Shown here piece by piece: positions 29,116 to 39,700 of a DNA stretch of 64,000 nucleotides (position 1 is the first letter of the stretch; each line of letters starts with the position of its first letter). Position numbers and translations under genes: made by a program. This DNA is from Vibrio sp. 10N.286.49.B3. GTDB taxonomy: Bacteria > Pseudomonadota > Gammaproteobacteria > Enterobacterales > Vibrionaceae. The notes beneath the pieces are model-generated. The model was not told where the DNA came from. It searched no databases and worked only from the letters and a program-made list of their open reading frames with translations. Where the stretch lies: assembly GCF_002873395.1 (NCBI RefSeq), contig NZ_MCUV01000001.1, forward strand, positions 62,001 through 126,000, in the 5' to 3' direction.

Positions 29116-29877
29116 ATGAGCATAAAGATAACAGCACAACAACTCTCAATGCGCTTTAAAGACCGGGTACTCTTCCATATCCCGGAGCTTTCTATCGGTC
29201 CTAATGATACGATTTATTTAAAAGGCGATAATGGTGTTGGTAAAACGACGCTATTAAAGATCTTAGCCGGCCTCATTAAACCAAGTAGCGGTGAACTTGC
29301 CCCACCTCTGCGCTCTTTTTGGTCAAAGCTAGGGTTAAGTAAAAAGAATCAAGGGGTAATTTACCTACACCAAACGCCTTACCTTTTTGATGGCAGCGTC
29401 TATCAAAATGTCGCTTATGGTATTCGCTATCAATCCTTTGATAAAAGCCCATTGCTTGATAAAAAACATTCTCACTTGAATACAGCCCAAGATATTCGTA
29501 CGCAAGTGATTCATGCCCTAAAGATGGTTGGGTTAGAGACTCTTGCTGATGAGCATATCTCGGTATTATCTGGTGGTGAGCGTCAACGAGTGGCAATGGC
29601 AAGAGCGTGGATTTTAAAACCATCAATTTTATTAATGGATGAACCCAGCGCTTCACTTGACCAAGAATCAATAGAGCGTTTGGTCATTATGGCGCAAGAT
29701 CTTATTGATCGTGGAGCAAGCTTGGTGATCACTAGCCACCAAACGAATGCCTTAACCGATCTATGTAAAAAACAATGGTGGATAAAAGAGACCACTTTGA
29801 TTGAATCTCCTTTATTGCATATGATCCCGAAAAATAATCGACAAGAGAGTTCCTATGTTACTTCCAGCACAAACTAG
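29116..29877 (+). CDS. tupC: Tungstate ABC transporter ATPase TupC
   Basis: This is the cytoplasmic ATPase of the importer, 253 residues. It shows Walker [10 protein letters not shown], signature [15 protein letters not shown], Walker [13 protein letters not shown] and switch His in [10 protein letters not shown]. An insertion of about 35 residues between the Q-loop ([10 protein letters not shown]) and the signature ([18 protein letters not shown]) is somewhat unusual. It has no C-terminal regulatory domain. Its 3' end overlaps mobA by 23 bases. Confidence 0.92.
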   Translation: MSIKITAQQLSMRFKDRVLFHIPELSIGPNDTIYLKGDNGVGKTTLLKILAGLIKPSSGELAPPLRSFWSKLGLSKKNQGVIYLHQTPYLFDGSVYQNVAYGIRYQSFDKSPLLDKKHSHLNTAQDIRTQVIHALKMVGLETLADEHISVLSGGERQRVAMARAWILKPSILLMDEPSASLDQESIERLVIMAQDLIDRGASLVITSHQTNALTDLCKKQWWIKETTLIESPLLHMIPKNNRQESSYVTSSTN

Positions 29878-30442
29878 TTGGGTGATTTTAGCGGGTGGTC
29901 AAGCTAGCCGCATGGGAGGGACAGATAAAGGTCTCATTAAGCTCAACGGTAAGCCTCTGATTGAGCACGTTCTAGATAAATTATTAGCACAAACTCAAGC
30001 TATTACTATCAACGCCAATCGTAATCAAGATAGCTATCAAAAATTTGCTCCTGTGATTAGTGATACCTTTCCTGATTACCCTGGACCACTAGGGGGAATT
30101 CATGCGGGTCTCAGTCACTCTAAAAGCGATTGGGTTGGCTTTGTGCCTTGTGATAGCCCACAAATTAACGATGATCTGGTAGCACGATTCTGCGCTCACG
30201 TTGAAAGTGACTCTGATATTCTTGTCGCTCATGATGGCGACTTTCAACAACCGGTATTTACACTCTATCACAAACGTGTGCTACCTAAGCTTGATGCTTT
30301 TTTACAGCGCGGTGATAGAAAGATCATTTTATTATACAAAGAGTGTAATACTAAATATGTCGACTTTAGTGACTCTCCTAACTGCTTCGTCAACTTGAAC
30401 ACACCAGAAGAACTTCAACAATTTGGAACTTTGAACTCATGA
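29855..30442 (+). CDS. mobA: Molybdenum cofactor guanylyltransferase MobA
   Basis: MobA adds GMP from GTP to molybdopterin to form the MGD cofactor needed by formate dehydrogenase. The 195-residue protein shows the GTP-binding [19 protein letters not shown] (about 12-30), [18 protein letters not shown] and the metal-site region PCDSP. Length agrees with E. coli MobA (194). It overlaps tupC upstream and moeA downstream (ATGA), so cofactor synthesis and tungstate import are coupled in one transcript. Confidence 0.93.
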   Translation: MLLPAQTSWVILAGGQASRMGGTDKGLIKLNGKPLIEHVLDKLLAQTQAITINANRNQDSYQKFAPVISDTFPDYPGPLGGIHAGLSHSKSDWVGFVPCDSPQINDDLVARFCAHVESDSDILVAHDGDFQQPVFTLYHKRVLPKLDAFLQRGDRKIILLYKECNTKYVDFSDSPNCFVNLNTPEELQQFGTLNS

Positions 30443-32301
30443 AAAGCCATTCAACAGCTGCGCCTCACTTTACGCGCCCTCACCTGCCATTGTTGGGATT
30501 TGCTGCGTATAGTGGCACAGGAAAAACGACCTTACTTGAAGTATTGCTCCCTAAGCTAACACAGGCTGGATTACGTGTTGGTGTATTAAAGCACGCTCAC
30601 CATAATTTCGATGTCGATAAACCTGGCAAAGATAGTTATCGCTTACGTAAAGCTGGCGCAAGTCAGATGCTTATCTCATCGCGCAATCGCCATGCTTTAA
30701 TGACGGAAACGCCAGAGCAAGAAGCCGATTTTGGCTACCTACTAACGCGTTTCGATGCGCAAGCGCTGGATCTGATTTTAGTTGAAGGCTGTAAGAATAT
30801 CGCTTTCCCTAAAATTGAACTGCATCGTGAATCAGTAGGTAAGCCATGGCTTTATGATAATGATGACAACATTATTGCCATTGCAGCTGATACCACTGTC
30901 GCAAGCCATTTGCCACAAATGTCGATTAATGACATCGATGCGATTGCTCAGTTTGTTATCAATTACGCTGAACAATATGATCCAAAAGTGACAAAGAACG
31001 TAAACTACTGTGACAGCGTAACGAATAGTACTGAAGTTTCAGCGCCAAAAGAGAAAGTGACTGGCTGCTGTGACATTTTAGCGCCAGCCGCTTTATCGGT
31101 CACTGAAGGCCAAGAAAAAATTCTCTCTTTAGTTAACCCTTTATCTGAACAAGAAAATGTTGCGGTTGAAAAAGCGTATGGACGCATTTTAGCTGAATCG
31201 ATCATTTCGCCAATCAATGTTCCGCAATACACCAACTCTGCGATGGATGGTTATGCGATTATTAATGAAGACTTAGCTCGTAACTCTTATCAAGTTGTCG
31301 CTGAAGTGCTAGCGGGTCATGCTTATGAACAGCAAGTTGAGATGGGGCAAGCGGTAAAAATCATGACCGGCGCACCTATGCCAGAAGGTACCGGCAGTGT
31401 TGTTATGCGCGAGCAAGCGGTGTGTGGTAACAATGGCAGCACTGTTTCCTTCCCTGATACATTCATTAAAGCTGGGCAAAATGTTCGCCAAGCTGGTGAA
31501 GATTTAGCGATGGGTCAACAAGTCTTTAGCCAAGGTACACGAATTCAGTCTCCGGAAATGGGCATGATGGCCTCACTGGGTTTTAATTGCTGTAATGTTG
31601 TAAAGAAAATGAAAGTCGCTATTTTCTCAACAGGCGATGAAGTTCAAGCGCCAGGTAGCGAGCAGCGTAGCAATGCGATCTTTGATTCAAATCGATTTAC
31701 TCTCATAGGCTTACTAGAGAAGCTAGGCTGTGACGTGTTAGATTTCGGTATTATCGAAGATGATGAAGAGCTTATGATGGGTGCAATCACTAATGCATCA
31801 CAACAAGCCGATATGGTGATCACGTCTGGTGGGGTTTCTGTCGGTGACGCTGATTACATCAAGTTAGCCTTAGAGCGTTTAGGTAATATTGATTTTTGGC
31901 GTATTAACATGCGACCAGGTCGACCATTAGCGTTTGGTCAAATTAATCAAAAGCCATTTTTCGGTCTGCCAGGTAATCCTGTTGCCGTTATGGTCTCTTT
32001 CATTAATTTTGTTGAACCTGCAATAAGAAAAATGCAAGGCCAACCCGATTGGCAACCGCTTAAGTCAAGTGCGATTGCATTAGAGCCACTTCGCTCTCGT
32101 CAAGGTCGTACAGAATTTAGCCGTGGTATTTATCAGCTTAATCAGCAAGGTCAATTAGAAGTAAAGACCACTGGTAAACAAGGCTCAGGGATCTTACGTT
32201 CAATGAGTGAAGCAAACTGCTTAATTGAAATATCACCTGCCGTTGATACAGTAAAAGAAGGGGAAAGCGTGACAATCATCCCACTTCAAGGCAGAATCTA
32301 G
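30439..32301 (+). CDS. MobB-MoeA fusion, molybdopterin maturation
   Basis: This 620-residue bifunctional protein joins MobB to MoeA. The MobB part (about 1-175) has the P-loop YSGTGKTT (24-31), [18 protein letters not shown] and LILVEGCK; MobB is a GTP-binding helper of MobA. A linker of about 40 residues leads to MoeA (about 215-620), which inserts the metal into adenylylated molybdopterin; it shows [25 protein letters not shown] and [10 protein letters not shown]. This fusion is known in Vibrionaceae. The ATG overlaps the mobA stop by four bases. No terminator is obvious before the next gene. Confidence 0.92.
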   Translation: MKSHSTAAPHFTRPHLPLLGFAAYSGTGKTTLLEVLLPKLTQAGLRVGVLKHAHHNFDVDKPGKDSYRLRKAGASQMLISSRNRHALMTETPEQEADFGYLLTRFDAQALDLILVEGCKNIAFPKIELHRESVGKPWLYDNDDNIIAIAADTTVASHLPQMSINDIDAIAQFVINYAEQYDPKVTKNVNYCDSVTNSTEVSAPKEKVTGCCDILAPAALSVTEGQEKILSLVNPLSEQENVAVEKAYGRILAESIISPINVPQYTNSAMDGYAIINEDLARNSYQVVAEVLAGHAYEQQVEMGQAVKIMTGAPMPEGTGSVVMREQAVCGNNGSTVSFPDTFIKAGQNVRQAGEDLAMGQQVFSQGTRIQSPEMGMMASLGFNCCNVVKKMKVAIFSTGDEVQAPGSEQRSNAIFDSNRFTLIGLLEKLGCDVLDFGIIEDDEELMMGAITNASQQADMVITSGGVSVGDADYIKLALERLGNIDFWRINMRPGRPLAFGQINQKPFFGLPGNPVAVMVSFINFVEPAIRKMQGQPDWQPLKSSAIALEPLRSRQGRTEFSRGIYQLNQQGQLEVKTTGKQGSGILRSMSEANCLIEISPAVDTVKEGESVTIIPLQGRI

Positions 32302-32370
32302 TCATTAATAATCAAGGGATCGTCTAATCGCTTAGCTTTCCCTTGTATCAAGCATGTAAAAGAGAAATTT

Positions 32371-32631
32371 ATGGCACGTACAATCCTTTATACTTACAAA
32401 GACGTCGACAAAACATTAGTATTTTCTTATGAAAAACACCGCAATATTCAAGAAGCCGTCGCAGAAGCGGAAGGCATTGATATTCGTGAATATCTAAAAA
32501 TGGAACAACAAATTGAAATGATTTCAGATACAAAAGCGGTACGTAATTACCGTGATAATCATTTCAGAAAACTCGGTTTTTCTAAGCTGACTTTAGCGCA
32601 AAAAGAAAATCGTGGTGTCGGTAAAAAATAG
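32371..32631 (+). CDS. Small conserved protein, DUF2960-like
   Basis: This is an 86-residue cytoplasmic protein without signal or membrane segment, rich in charged residues. Segments such as EAVAEAEGIDIREYLKMEQQIEM and DTKAVRNYRDNHFRKLGF match what I recall of the DUF2960 family of Vibrionaceae; no function is known. It lies about 70 bases after moeA on the same strand and is followed by a terminator, so it may ride on the tup-moe transcript. Confidence 0.65.
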   Translation: MARTILYTYKDVDKTLVFSYEKHRNIQEAVAEAEGIDIREYLKMEQQIEMISDTKAVRNYRDNHFRKLGFSKLTLAQKENRGVGKK

Positions 32632-32684
32632 AGCCTTGAGCTTTATCTGATTGGTAATTTCACCAGCAGAACTTTATCCCGACA

Positions 32685-32717
32685 TAAAAAAACCGCTCAT
32701 CAAAGAGCGGTTTTTTT
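32685..32717. terminator. Bidirectional terminator after the DUF2960 gene
   Basis: AAAAAACCGCTC and GAGCGGTTTTTT form a 12-bp stem with a six-base loop between convergent genes. Confidence 0.9.
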
Positions 32718-32733
32718 ATATTAATCAAATCAA

Positions 32734-33255
32734 TTACCACATTAAGTCATCTGGCACGACGAAATCTTTATACGGGTCATCTTCTTCAAGCGTATCTTCT
32801 TGACGTTGTTTCGTTTCAACAATCATCGACTCATCACGTAGAGCGATTTTCTCTGCCACAACGGTTGGAATAACGGCGTAACCTTCACCATGGTAAGCAA
32901 TACTCAGTACACCATTAGCCAGTTGCTTTTGTGTCATGTCATCAACATAAAAAGACTTAACCAGCGTTCCATCAGTGAAGTTATATTTGATATCACCGCT
33001 ATTGCTGTCAATCTTATTCATTTCAATAAGTTGCTTAATTTGCGCTTTAATCTCTTTCTGGAACTGCTCATCTTTAAGCTTTTGATTGAGCTCTTTATCA
33101 CGCTCCTGCTGGGCAATTTTATTTGCTTCAGCGGCTTCTTTTGCCTCACGTGCTTGTACGCGTGATTTTTTCGCGCCTTTCTTTACTTTCTTTAGCTTTT
33201 TTTCATTTACTAAACCAGCTTTTAGCATTTGCTCTTGTAACGTTAACTTAGCCAT
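32734..33255 (-). CDS. yaiL: DUF2058 nucleic-acid-associated protein (YaiL)
   Basis: This is a 173-residue protein of the DUF2058 family. A very basic lysine/arginine-rich N-terminal half with a coiled-coil heptad pattern (about 1-85) suggests nucleic-acid binding; the C-terminal half holds the conserved IKYNFTDGTLVKSFYV and YAVIPTVVAEKI segments. E. coli YaiL is the homologue; its function is not established. It stands alone. Confidence 0.82.
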   Translation of the reverse strand: MAKLTLQEQMLKAGLVNEKKLKKVKKGAKKSRVQAREAKEAAEANKIAQQERDKELNQKLKDEQFQKEIKAQIKQLIEMNKIDSNSGDIKYNFTDGTLVKSFYVDDMTQKQLANGVLSIAYHGEGYAVIPTVVAEKIALRDESMIVETKQRQEDTLEEDDPYKDFVVPDDLMW

Positions 33256-33462
33256 GTTCTACCCAAAGTTATTTCTCTATTAACGCTATAATACCTGTTT
33301 TGTTTCCATTCAAAAACCTCGCTTTTACAACAAATAAGGTAGGCGCTCAATTTATAAGCTATTATTATACAAATCTGGTAGTTAGCTTTGTGTCACTGCA
33401 TTGCTAAGTTTTGCTACCAATGGTCTAATACCCTTAATTCTCTTTATCATTTGGTAATTTAC

Positions 33463-34887
33463 ATGCAGCAAAACCAACAACCAACTTTCTTCTTCTTCGA
33501 TTACGAAACATGGGGTGTTAGCCCTGCCAATGATCGTCCAAGTCAATTTGCTGGTGTAAGAACAGATAAAGACTTCAACATTATTGGCGAGCCACTTGTT
33601 ATCTATTGCCAACCACCTAGCGATTACCTTCCTTCGCCTGAAGCCGCACTAATAACGGGGATTTCTCCACAAAAAGCCCAGAGCCAAGGACTTCCAGAGC
33701 CTGAGTTCATCGCCAAGATCCACGCAGAGTTATCGAAACCAAATACAACGAGCTTAGGCTATAACAGTATCCGCTTCGATGATGAAGTGACACGTTATAC
33801 CTGCTACCGCAACTTTATCGATCCGTATGCTTGGAGTTGGCAAAATGGTAACTCTCGCTGGGATTTATTAGATGTGATGCGTGCTTGCCATGCCTTACGC
33901 CCTGATGGCATTAACTGGCCAACCAATGACGAAGGCTACCCAAGCTTTAAACTGGAGCATCTATCTGTTGCCAACGGTATTGAACATGCCAATGCTCACG
34001 ATGCAATGGCCGATGTTATTGCCACTATTGAACTGGCGAAGAAGCTAAAAACCGCACAACCTAAAATGTTTGACTATTTATACTCGATGCGAAATAAACG
34101 TAAATTGAGTGATTTAGTCGATATCGTCAACATGACCCCATTAATGCATGTATCGGGTATGCTTGGCCGTGACTGTGCTTATACCAGTTGGGTCGTGCCT
34201 ATTGCCTGGCATCCAACCAATAATAATGCGGTCATTGTTGTCGATCTAGCTAAAGATCCAAGTGCTTTATTAGAACTAGAAGGCGATGCACTATTAGAGC
34301 GTCTATACACTAAACGCAATGATCTCGCAGAAGATGAACTGCCAGTGCCTATCAAACTGGTTCATTTAAATAAGTGCCCTATTCTTGCACCAGCCAAAAC
34401 ATTAACAGCTGACAATGCAGCGTATATTGGTATTGACCGAGAGCAGTGCTTGAAAAATTTAGCGCTTTTACGTCAACACACTGAGCTAAGAGATAAACTA
34501 GTCACCTTATATAGCAACGAGCGTAGCTACCCTGATAACAATAATGTCGACACTCAGCTTTATGCGAACTTTTTCTCACCTGCCGATAGAGCAGCAATGG
34601 ATATTATTCGCCAAGCGGCACCTGAAGATCTAGGATCACTTGATATTACTTTTAACGATCCTCGTATTGAACCACTGCTATTCCGTTATCGTGCTCGCCA
34701 CTACCCATCGACATTAAGTGAACCTGAACGACAGCGTTGGCTCGATCATTGCCGAGATTATTTTGAAAGTAACTTGCCAGAATACAGCATCAATTTAGAA
34801 AACTTAGTTCATGAACATGAGAGTGACGAAAAGAAAATAGCGGTATTAAAATTAGTTTACCAACACGTACAAAAACTCGTCTCTTAG
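33463..34887 (+). CDS. sbcB: Exonuclease I (SbcB)
   Basis: This is the 3'-5' single-strand DNA exonuclease used in mismatch repair and recombination. I start at ATG 33463 (474 residues, MQQNQQPTFFFF), matching E. coli SbcB (475); the longer open frame from 33388 has no homology. The DEDDh catalytic residues are in FFDYETWG (Asp, Glu), NSIRFDDEV (Asp) and HDAMADV (His, Asp). The SH3-like and helical C-terminal domains are complete. No close operon partner. Confidence 0.95.
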   Translation: MQQNQQPTFFFFDYETWGVSPANDRPSQFAGVRTDKDFNIIGEPLVIYCQPPSDYLPSPEAALITGISPQKAQSQGLPEPEFIAKIHAELSKPNTTSLGYNSIRFDDEVTRYTCYRNFIDPYAWSWQNGNSRWDLLDVMRACHALRPDGINWPTNDEGYPSFKLEHLSVANGIEHANAHDAMADVIATIELAKKLKTAQPKMFDYLYSMRNKRKLSDLVDIVNMTPLMHVSGMLGRDCAYTSWVVPIAWHPTNNNAVIVVDLAKDPSALLELEGDALLERLYTKRNDLAEDELPVPIKLVHLNKCPILAPAKTLTADNAAYIGIDREQCLKNLALLRQHTELRDKLVTLYSNERSYPDNNNVDTQLYANFFSPADRAAMDIIRQAAPEDLGSLDITFNDPRIEPLLFRYRARHYPSTLSEPERQRWLDHCRDYFESNLPEYSINLENLVHEHESDEKKIAVLKLVYQHVQKLVS

Positions 34888-34904
34888 CTATATAATATAC
34901 ATAT

Positions 34905-34930
34905 AGAGCGGTTCAATTGAATCGCTCTTT
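34905..34930 (+). terminator. Weak terminator after sbcB
   Basis: AGAGCG-GTTCAATTGAAT-CGCTCT forms a hairpin; the whole arm AGAGCGGTTCA pairs almost perfectly, but only three Ts follow. Confidence 0.5.
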
Positions 34931-34966
34931 AGCTCGCAGTCTTATCCATTGATAAAGTAATAGATC

Positions 34967-35371
34967 ATGCCAATATCATCACTGAACCTACAAAAAGCCG
35001 CAAAAATATTATTCGGCTATATTATCTCTTTTGCCATCATCCTCACTTGTCTCACTGCGGGAAACGGAATTCAAAACCTACTATCGATATCGATCCCAGG
35101 TAGTATTATCGGGATGCTCATTTTGTTCACTCTATTAGCATCTGGTCTCGTTCCCGTGCGTTGGGTACAACCTAGCGCACACCTTATCATCCGTTTTATG
35201 ATTTTATTATTTGTTCCAATCAGCGTGGGATTAATGGAGCATTTTGACATGTTGATAAATAATGCACTGCCTATCTTTGCTAGCGCTGTTGGTGGCACGC
35301 TATTTGTTATCGTAACCTTGGGGTTTATCTTAGATCGAATGCTAAAGAAGGGAGATAAATCATGTGGTTAA
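34967..35371 (+). CDS. lrgA: CidA/LrgA-family membrane protein (YohJ)
   Basis: This is a small inner-membrane protein of the holin-like CidA/LrgA family, 134 residues with four hydrophobic segments. The conserved [22 protein letters not shown] and the [11 protein letters not shown] segments are diagnostic. In other bacteria LrgA/LrgB pairs affect autolysis or the transport of pyruvate and related metabolites. It overlaps the following lrgB gene by 10 bases, so they are coupled. Confidence 0.9.
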   Translation: MPISSLNLQKAAKILFGYIISFAIILTCLTAGNGIQNLLSISIPGSIIGMLILFTLLASGLVPVRWVQPSAHLIIRFMILLFVPISVGLMEHFDMLINNALPIFASAVGGTLFVIVTLGFILDRMLKKGDKSCG

Positions 35372-36039
35372 TCGTTACTTTAGTGGTCTTTTTCTTTATT
35401 CGCTGGTTATGTATCAAAATGAAACACCCACTGATGAATCCACTTCTTCTCAGTGTCGCGATTATCATTCCTATTTTACTCTATTTTAATATACCTTTTG
35501 ATGAGTATTATAGTGACAACTCAATCATCAGCTACTTACTACAACCTGCCGTTGTTGCGCTAGCCTACCCGCTTTATGAACAACTACCACAAATTCGCCG
35601 AAGTTGGAAAATTGTCCTATTCGCTTGCACATTAGGTTGTTTGCTATCTATGTTCAGCGCGTCACTCATTGCGATCTATTTTTCAGCCGATCTGCAATTA
35701 ATTGCCAGCTTATTAGGTAAATCAGTAACAACACCTATCGCGATGGAAGTCTCAAGTCATTTAGGAGGCGAACCAGCGATTGCTGCGATTCTTGTCCTCA
35801 TCGTTGGTCTTTTTGGTGGCATTGCTGCTTATCCAATTTATAACTTACTTAATATTACTCAGCCTATTGCAAGAGGGTTAACCATGGGTACTGTATCTCA
35901 CGCCGTCGGAACAGCTGCTTGTGCTGAAAGGGATCCTGTTGACGCTGCGTTTAGCTCATTAGCTTTAGTTATCTGCGGCATTATTACCTCTGTCTTAGCA
36001 CCATTTGTTTACAACTTTGTCGTTTGGTTTAACGGCTAA
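35362..36039 (+). CDS. lrgB: LrgB-family membrane protein (YohK)
   Basis: This is the partner membrane protein of LrgA, 225 residues with about seven hydrophobic segments. Family signatures are [34 protein letters not shown] and [17 protein letters not shown]. Together with LrgA it probably forms a membrane complex; substrate in this organism cannot be told. A terminator follows. Confidence 0.92.
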   Translation: MWLIVTLVVFFFIRWLCIKMKHPLMNPLLLSVAIIIPILLYFNIPFDEYYSDNSIISYLLQPAVVALAYPLYEQLPQIRRSWKIVLFACTLGCLLSMFSASLIAIYFSADLQLIASLLGKSVTTPIAMEVSSHLGGEPAIAAILVLIVGLFGGIAAYPIYNLLNITQPIARGLTMGTVSHAVGTAACAERDPVDAAFSSLALVICGIITSVLAPFVYNFVVWFNG

Positions 36040-36063
36040 CACCAGCATAATCCATAAACAAAA

Positions 36064-36117
36064 GCGCCAGTATTATCCTTTCGACTAGAAAGAGATAAAA
36101 TACTGGCACTTTTTAAT
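36064..36117 (+). terminator. Terminator after lrgB
   Basis: GCCAGTATT and AATACTGGC form a 9-bp stem with a long loop (24 bases), followed by ACTTTTTAATTTT. Confidence 0.65.
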
Positions 36118-36148
36118 TTTATTCAATTAAGCCAATAAACGTTAGCGT

Positions 36149-36649
36149 TTATAAAAAGTGGAAAGTGGCATTAACAGTAAAACTATCTACGTTATGTTTA
36201 CCTGACCTTGTCTTAACATCAGCAAAGTTTTGGTAGCCAGCACCAATTGAGAGCATGCTAAATACAAAGTACTCTGCACCAACACCGTACATGATTGATG
36301 TACCACTAGTTGAACCAGTATAACCTTTTGTGTAGTCAACATTATAGCTGTGTAAACCAGCACGACCGTAAAGGTGGACAGGACCAAGATCAATACTTGG
36401 TTTTACTGCAGCGTACCAAGTTGAAAAATCTGCAGCACCACTATTTACATCAAGATCACCAAGTTGCCAATAACCCGCTTCAACACCAATGATAGGTAGA
36501 AGACCTGTACCAACATGGAAACCCATTGCCGTACCTGTACTACTGTTGTAATCCGATTGACCTACAGAAGCACCAGCATAAATTAATGCATCAGCCATTG
36601 CTGTTGAAGATGCACCGATTAGAGCCAGTGCTAGTAACGTCTTTTTCAT
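36149..36649 (-). CDS. Small outer-membrane beta-barrel protein
   Basis: The 166-residue product starts at 36649 (MKKTLLALAL) with AAGAAGG upstream; a longer frame has no signal at its start. A Sec signal peptide ending in AMA is followed by alternating polar/hydrophobic strands typical of an eight-stranded barrel, ending in a terminal Leu after NATFHFL, an outer-membrane insertion signature. It resembles the OmpA-like transmembrane domain family (PF13505). No OmpA peptidoglycan domain. An unusual nested inverted repeat lies in its leader region. Confidence 0.8.
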   Translation of the reverse strand: MKKTLLALALIGASSTAMADALIYAGASVGQSDYNSSTGTAMGFHVGTGLLPIIGVEAGYWQLGDLDVNSGAADFSTWYAAVKPSIDLGPVHLYGRAGLHSYNVDYTKGYTGSTSGTSIMYGVGAEYFVFSMLSIGAGYQNFADVKTRSGKHNVDSFTVNATFHFL

Positions 36650-36670
36650 TTTAAACCTTCTTGTTTTATG

Positions 36671-36735
36671 AGCGATCACTCCTTCACACACCATACTAAG
36701 CCACTGTTCAGTATGGTTATGCTTTATTGATCGCT
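36671..36735. repeat. Nested inverted repeats upstream of the small barrel gene
   Basis: An outer pair AGCGATCA (36671-36678) and TGATCGCT (36728-36735) encloses an inner pair CCATACT (36691-36697) and AGTATGG (36710-36716). Together they can fold into one stem with an internal loop, or serve as operator dyads. Confidence 0.6.
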
Positions 36736-36775
36736 GTTAAATTGCCACTACTTAATAACAAAGCAAAAAGTATGC

Positions 36776-39700
36776 CTAACAAGCATCAATTGCATTCTTA
36801 ATTCGTTTATCCGAAATAGGATAAGGGGTACCTAACTGCTGAGCAAAATAACTTACTCGCAATTCTTGTATCATCCAGCGTATTTCTTTTACATTATCAG
36901 GGATATCCATGCCTTTAGGTATCTTATTAAGTAACTCTTTGTAATCATTCGTTACTGACTCAATTTTCAGCATATGGAGTCGATCTTTATTTGGATCTGT
37001 CGGCAGCTTTTCCATACGTCTTTCAATGGCACGCATATAGCGCAGGATATCTGGTAGACGTTTCCATCCACACTCGGTTGCAAACCCTTTAAAGATAAGC
37101 CCCTCAATTTGAGCCTTAATATCAGAGAGTGCAAACGCCATCGTAAAATCAATACGACCTTTAAGCTTTTTATTAATACTAAACGCTGTCGTAAGGATGG
37201 TTTCAACTTGCTGTGCTATCTCAACCACCGCATCTCCAAGCTCAGCACGAACATGCTCTTTCAATGCTTCAAACTGGCTTGATTCCCACACGAGACCATC
37301 TTTTTCTTCAATCAGCTTATCGATGCTACATGCTATGCAGTCATCAATCAGATCAAGCACATTACCATATTGGTTGAAGTACAAACCCAATTTTGATTTA
37401 TTCGGTAAGTTTGCATGTAAGTATTTAATTGGTGATGGAATGTTTAACAAAATCAAGCGACGTTGACCCGCTTGCATCGCTAACGTCTGCTCCTGCTCGG
37501 TTTCAAACAGCTTAATTTCCACACTGTCTTTTGTATCAACTAAGGCTGGGTATGCCTTAACATCAAAACCACCGCGCTTTTGTTGATAAACTTTAGGTAA
37601 CTCACCAAAGCTCCAAGTGTGTAAACCTTGCTGTTCTATGTCATCATCAGCCACTTGAGATAACGTCTCCTGCACTTTCTCTTTCAAGCTTTCTTTTAGC
37701 TCGTGCAAGTTGTTATGCTCTTTTAGCTTACGCTTGCGATGATCAACCGCTCGGAACGTTACTTTTAAGTGCTCTGGAATTTGCTCTAACTTCCAATCTT
37801 CACGCAAAACTTCCACGCCTGTCATGCGACGCAGCTCTTTCTCTAGAGTATCGAGTAAAGGGGCTTCCATTGCCGCCACACGTGATAGGAATGCATCGGC
37901 ATAATTCGGCGCAGGTACAAAGTTACGTCGTAACGTCTTAGGTAATGATTTAATCAAGCTAACCACCAACTCATGACGTAAACCTGGAATTTGCCAGTCA
38001 AAACCATTTTGATCGATTTGGTTTAAGATCGGCAATGGAATATGAACCGTTACACCATCACTATCCTCACCTGGTTCAAACTGATAGCTTAATTTCAGCT
38101 TCATACCTGATTGGTGCCAAAAGTTCGGGTAATCTAAATCCGTGATATGACTGGCATCACCGCGCAGCAACATCTCTTTTTCAAAGTTCAATAACTCAGG
38201 TTCGCTCTTACTGGTTTTCTTCCACCAGCTATCAAAGTGACGACCTGATACCACCTCAGTGTTGACACGTTGATCATAAAAATCAAACAGTTCATCATCA
38301 TCAATCAAAATATCACGACGACGAGATTTATGTTCTAACTCTTCAACCTCAAGCAGTAGCTTACGGTTTTGTTTGAAGAAGGCGTGTTTTGTTTCCCACT
38401 CACCTTCAACCAAAGCGCTACGAACAAAAATTTCACGACTGACGGTTGGATCAATAGCGCCATAGTTAACTAAACGCTTTGGAACAATTGGGATCCCGTA
38501 CAGCATGACTTTTTCATGTGCCATGACTGCCGCTTGCTTCTTCGACCAATGAGGTTCGCTGTAACTACGCTTAATTAAATGCTTAGCAACCGGCTCGACC
38601 CATTCAGGTTGAATTTTGGCAATGATGCGACCCCACAGTTTTGAAGTCTCAACCAACTCAGCAGAAATAATCCACTTAGGCTGCTTTTTAAATAATCCAG
38701 ATGCAGGGAAAATATGGAAGCGCGCATTACGAGCCCCTTGATATTCATTTTTTTCCTGATCTTTTACACCAATGTGCGAAAGCAAACCGACAAGTAAAGC
38801 AGTATGAACCGACTGATAACTCGCAGGTTCAGCATTCAGCTTAGTATCCATTTCACGCATTGCTTGATGGATCTGAAAGTAAACATCTTGCCATTCACGC
38901 ACACGTAAATAGTTCAAATAATCTTGCTTACACTGCTTACGGAATTGGTTACTAGAGAGCGACGTTTGTTGCTCCTTAATATAATCCCACAAGTTTACAA
39001 AAGTAATAAAGTCAGACTCTTTATCGAAAAAGCGTTTATGCTTATCATCCGATGACTGCTTATGCTCTGAAGGACGCTCACGTGGATCTTGAATAGAAAG
39101 CGCTGAAGCAATAATCATCACTTCTTTTAAACAACCGTGCTTTGGTGCTTCAATAACCATACGCGCTAGACGAGGATCAATTGGCAGTTTCGCCAGTTGA
39201 CGACCAATTGGCGTTAGACGCTTAGTATTACTTTTTTGCTTATCCGTTAAGATAGCGCCTAGCTCTTCAAGCAGACGTACACCATCTTGAATATTTCGTT
39301 GATCTGGCGCTTCTACAAATGGGAAAGCTTGAATGTCGCCTAAGCCTAAAGCCGTCATTTGTAAAATAACCGATGCTAAGTTAGTACGCAGAATTTCAGG
39401 ATCAGTAAACTCAGGGCGCGCTAAAAAGTCATCTTCTGAGTACAAACGAATACAAATACCTTCTGCAACACGGCCACAACGACCTTTACGCTGGTTAGCA
39501 CTTGCTTGAGAAATATCTTCTATTGGCAGACGTTGAACTTTGGTACGGTAACTATAACGACTAATTCGCGCGGTACCTGGATCGATAACATAACGAATGC
39601 CAGGCACGGTTAATGATGTTTCCGCCACGTTGGTTGCCAATACAATTCGGCGACCAGCATGAGGTTTGAAAATCTTGTTTTGTTCACCAGCAGAAAGGCG

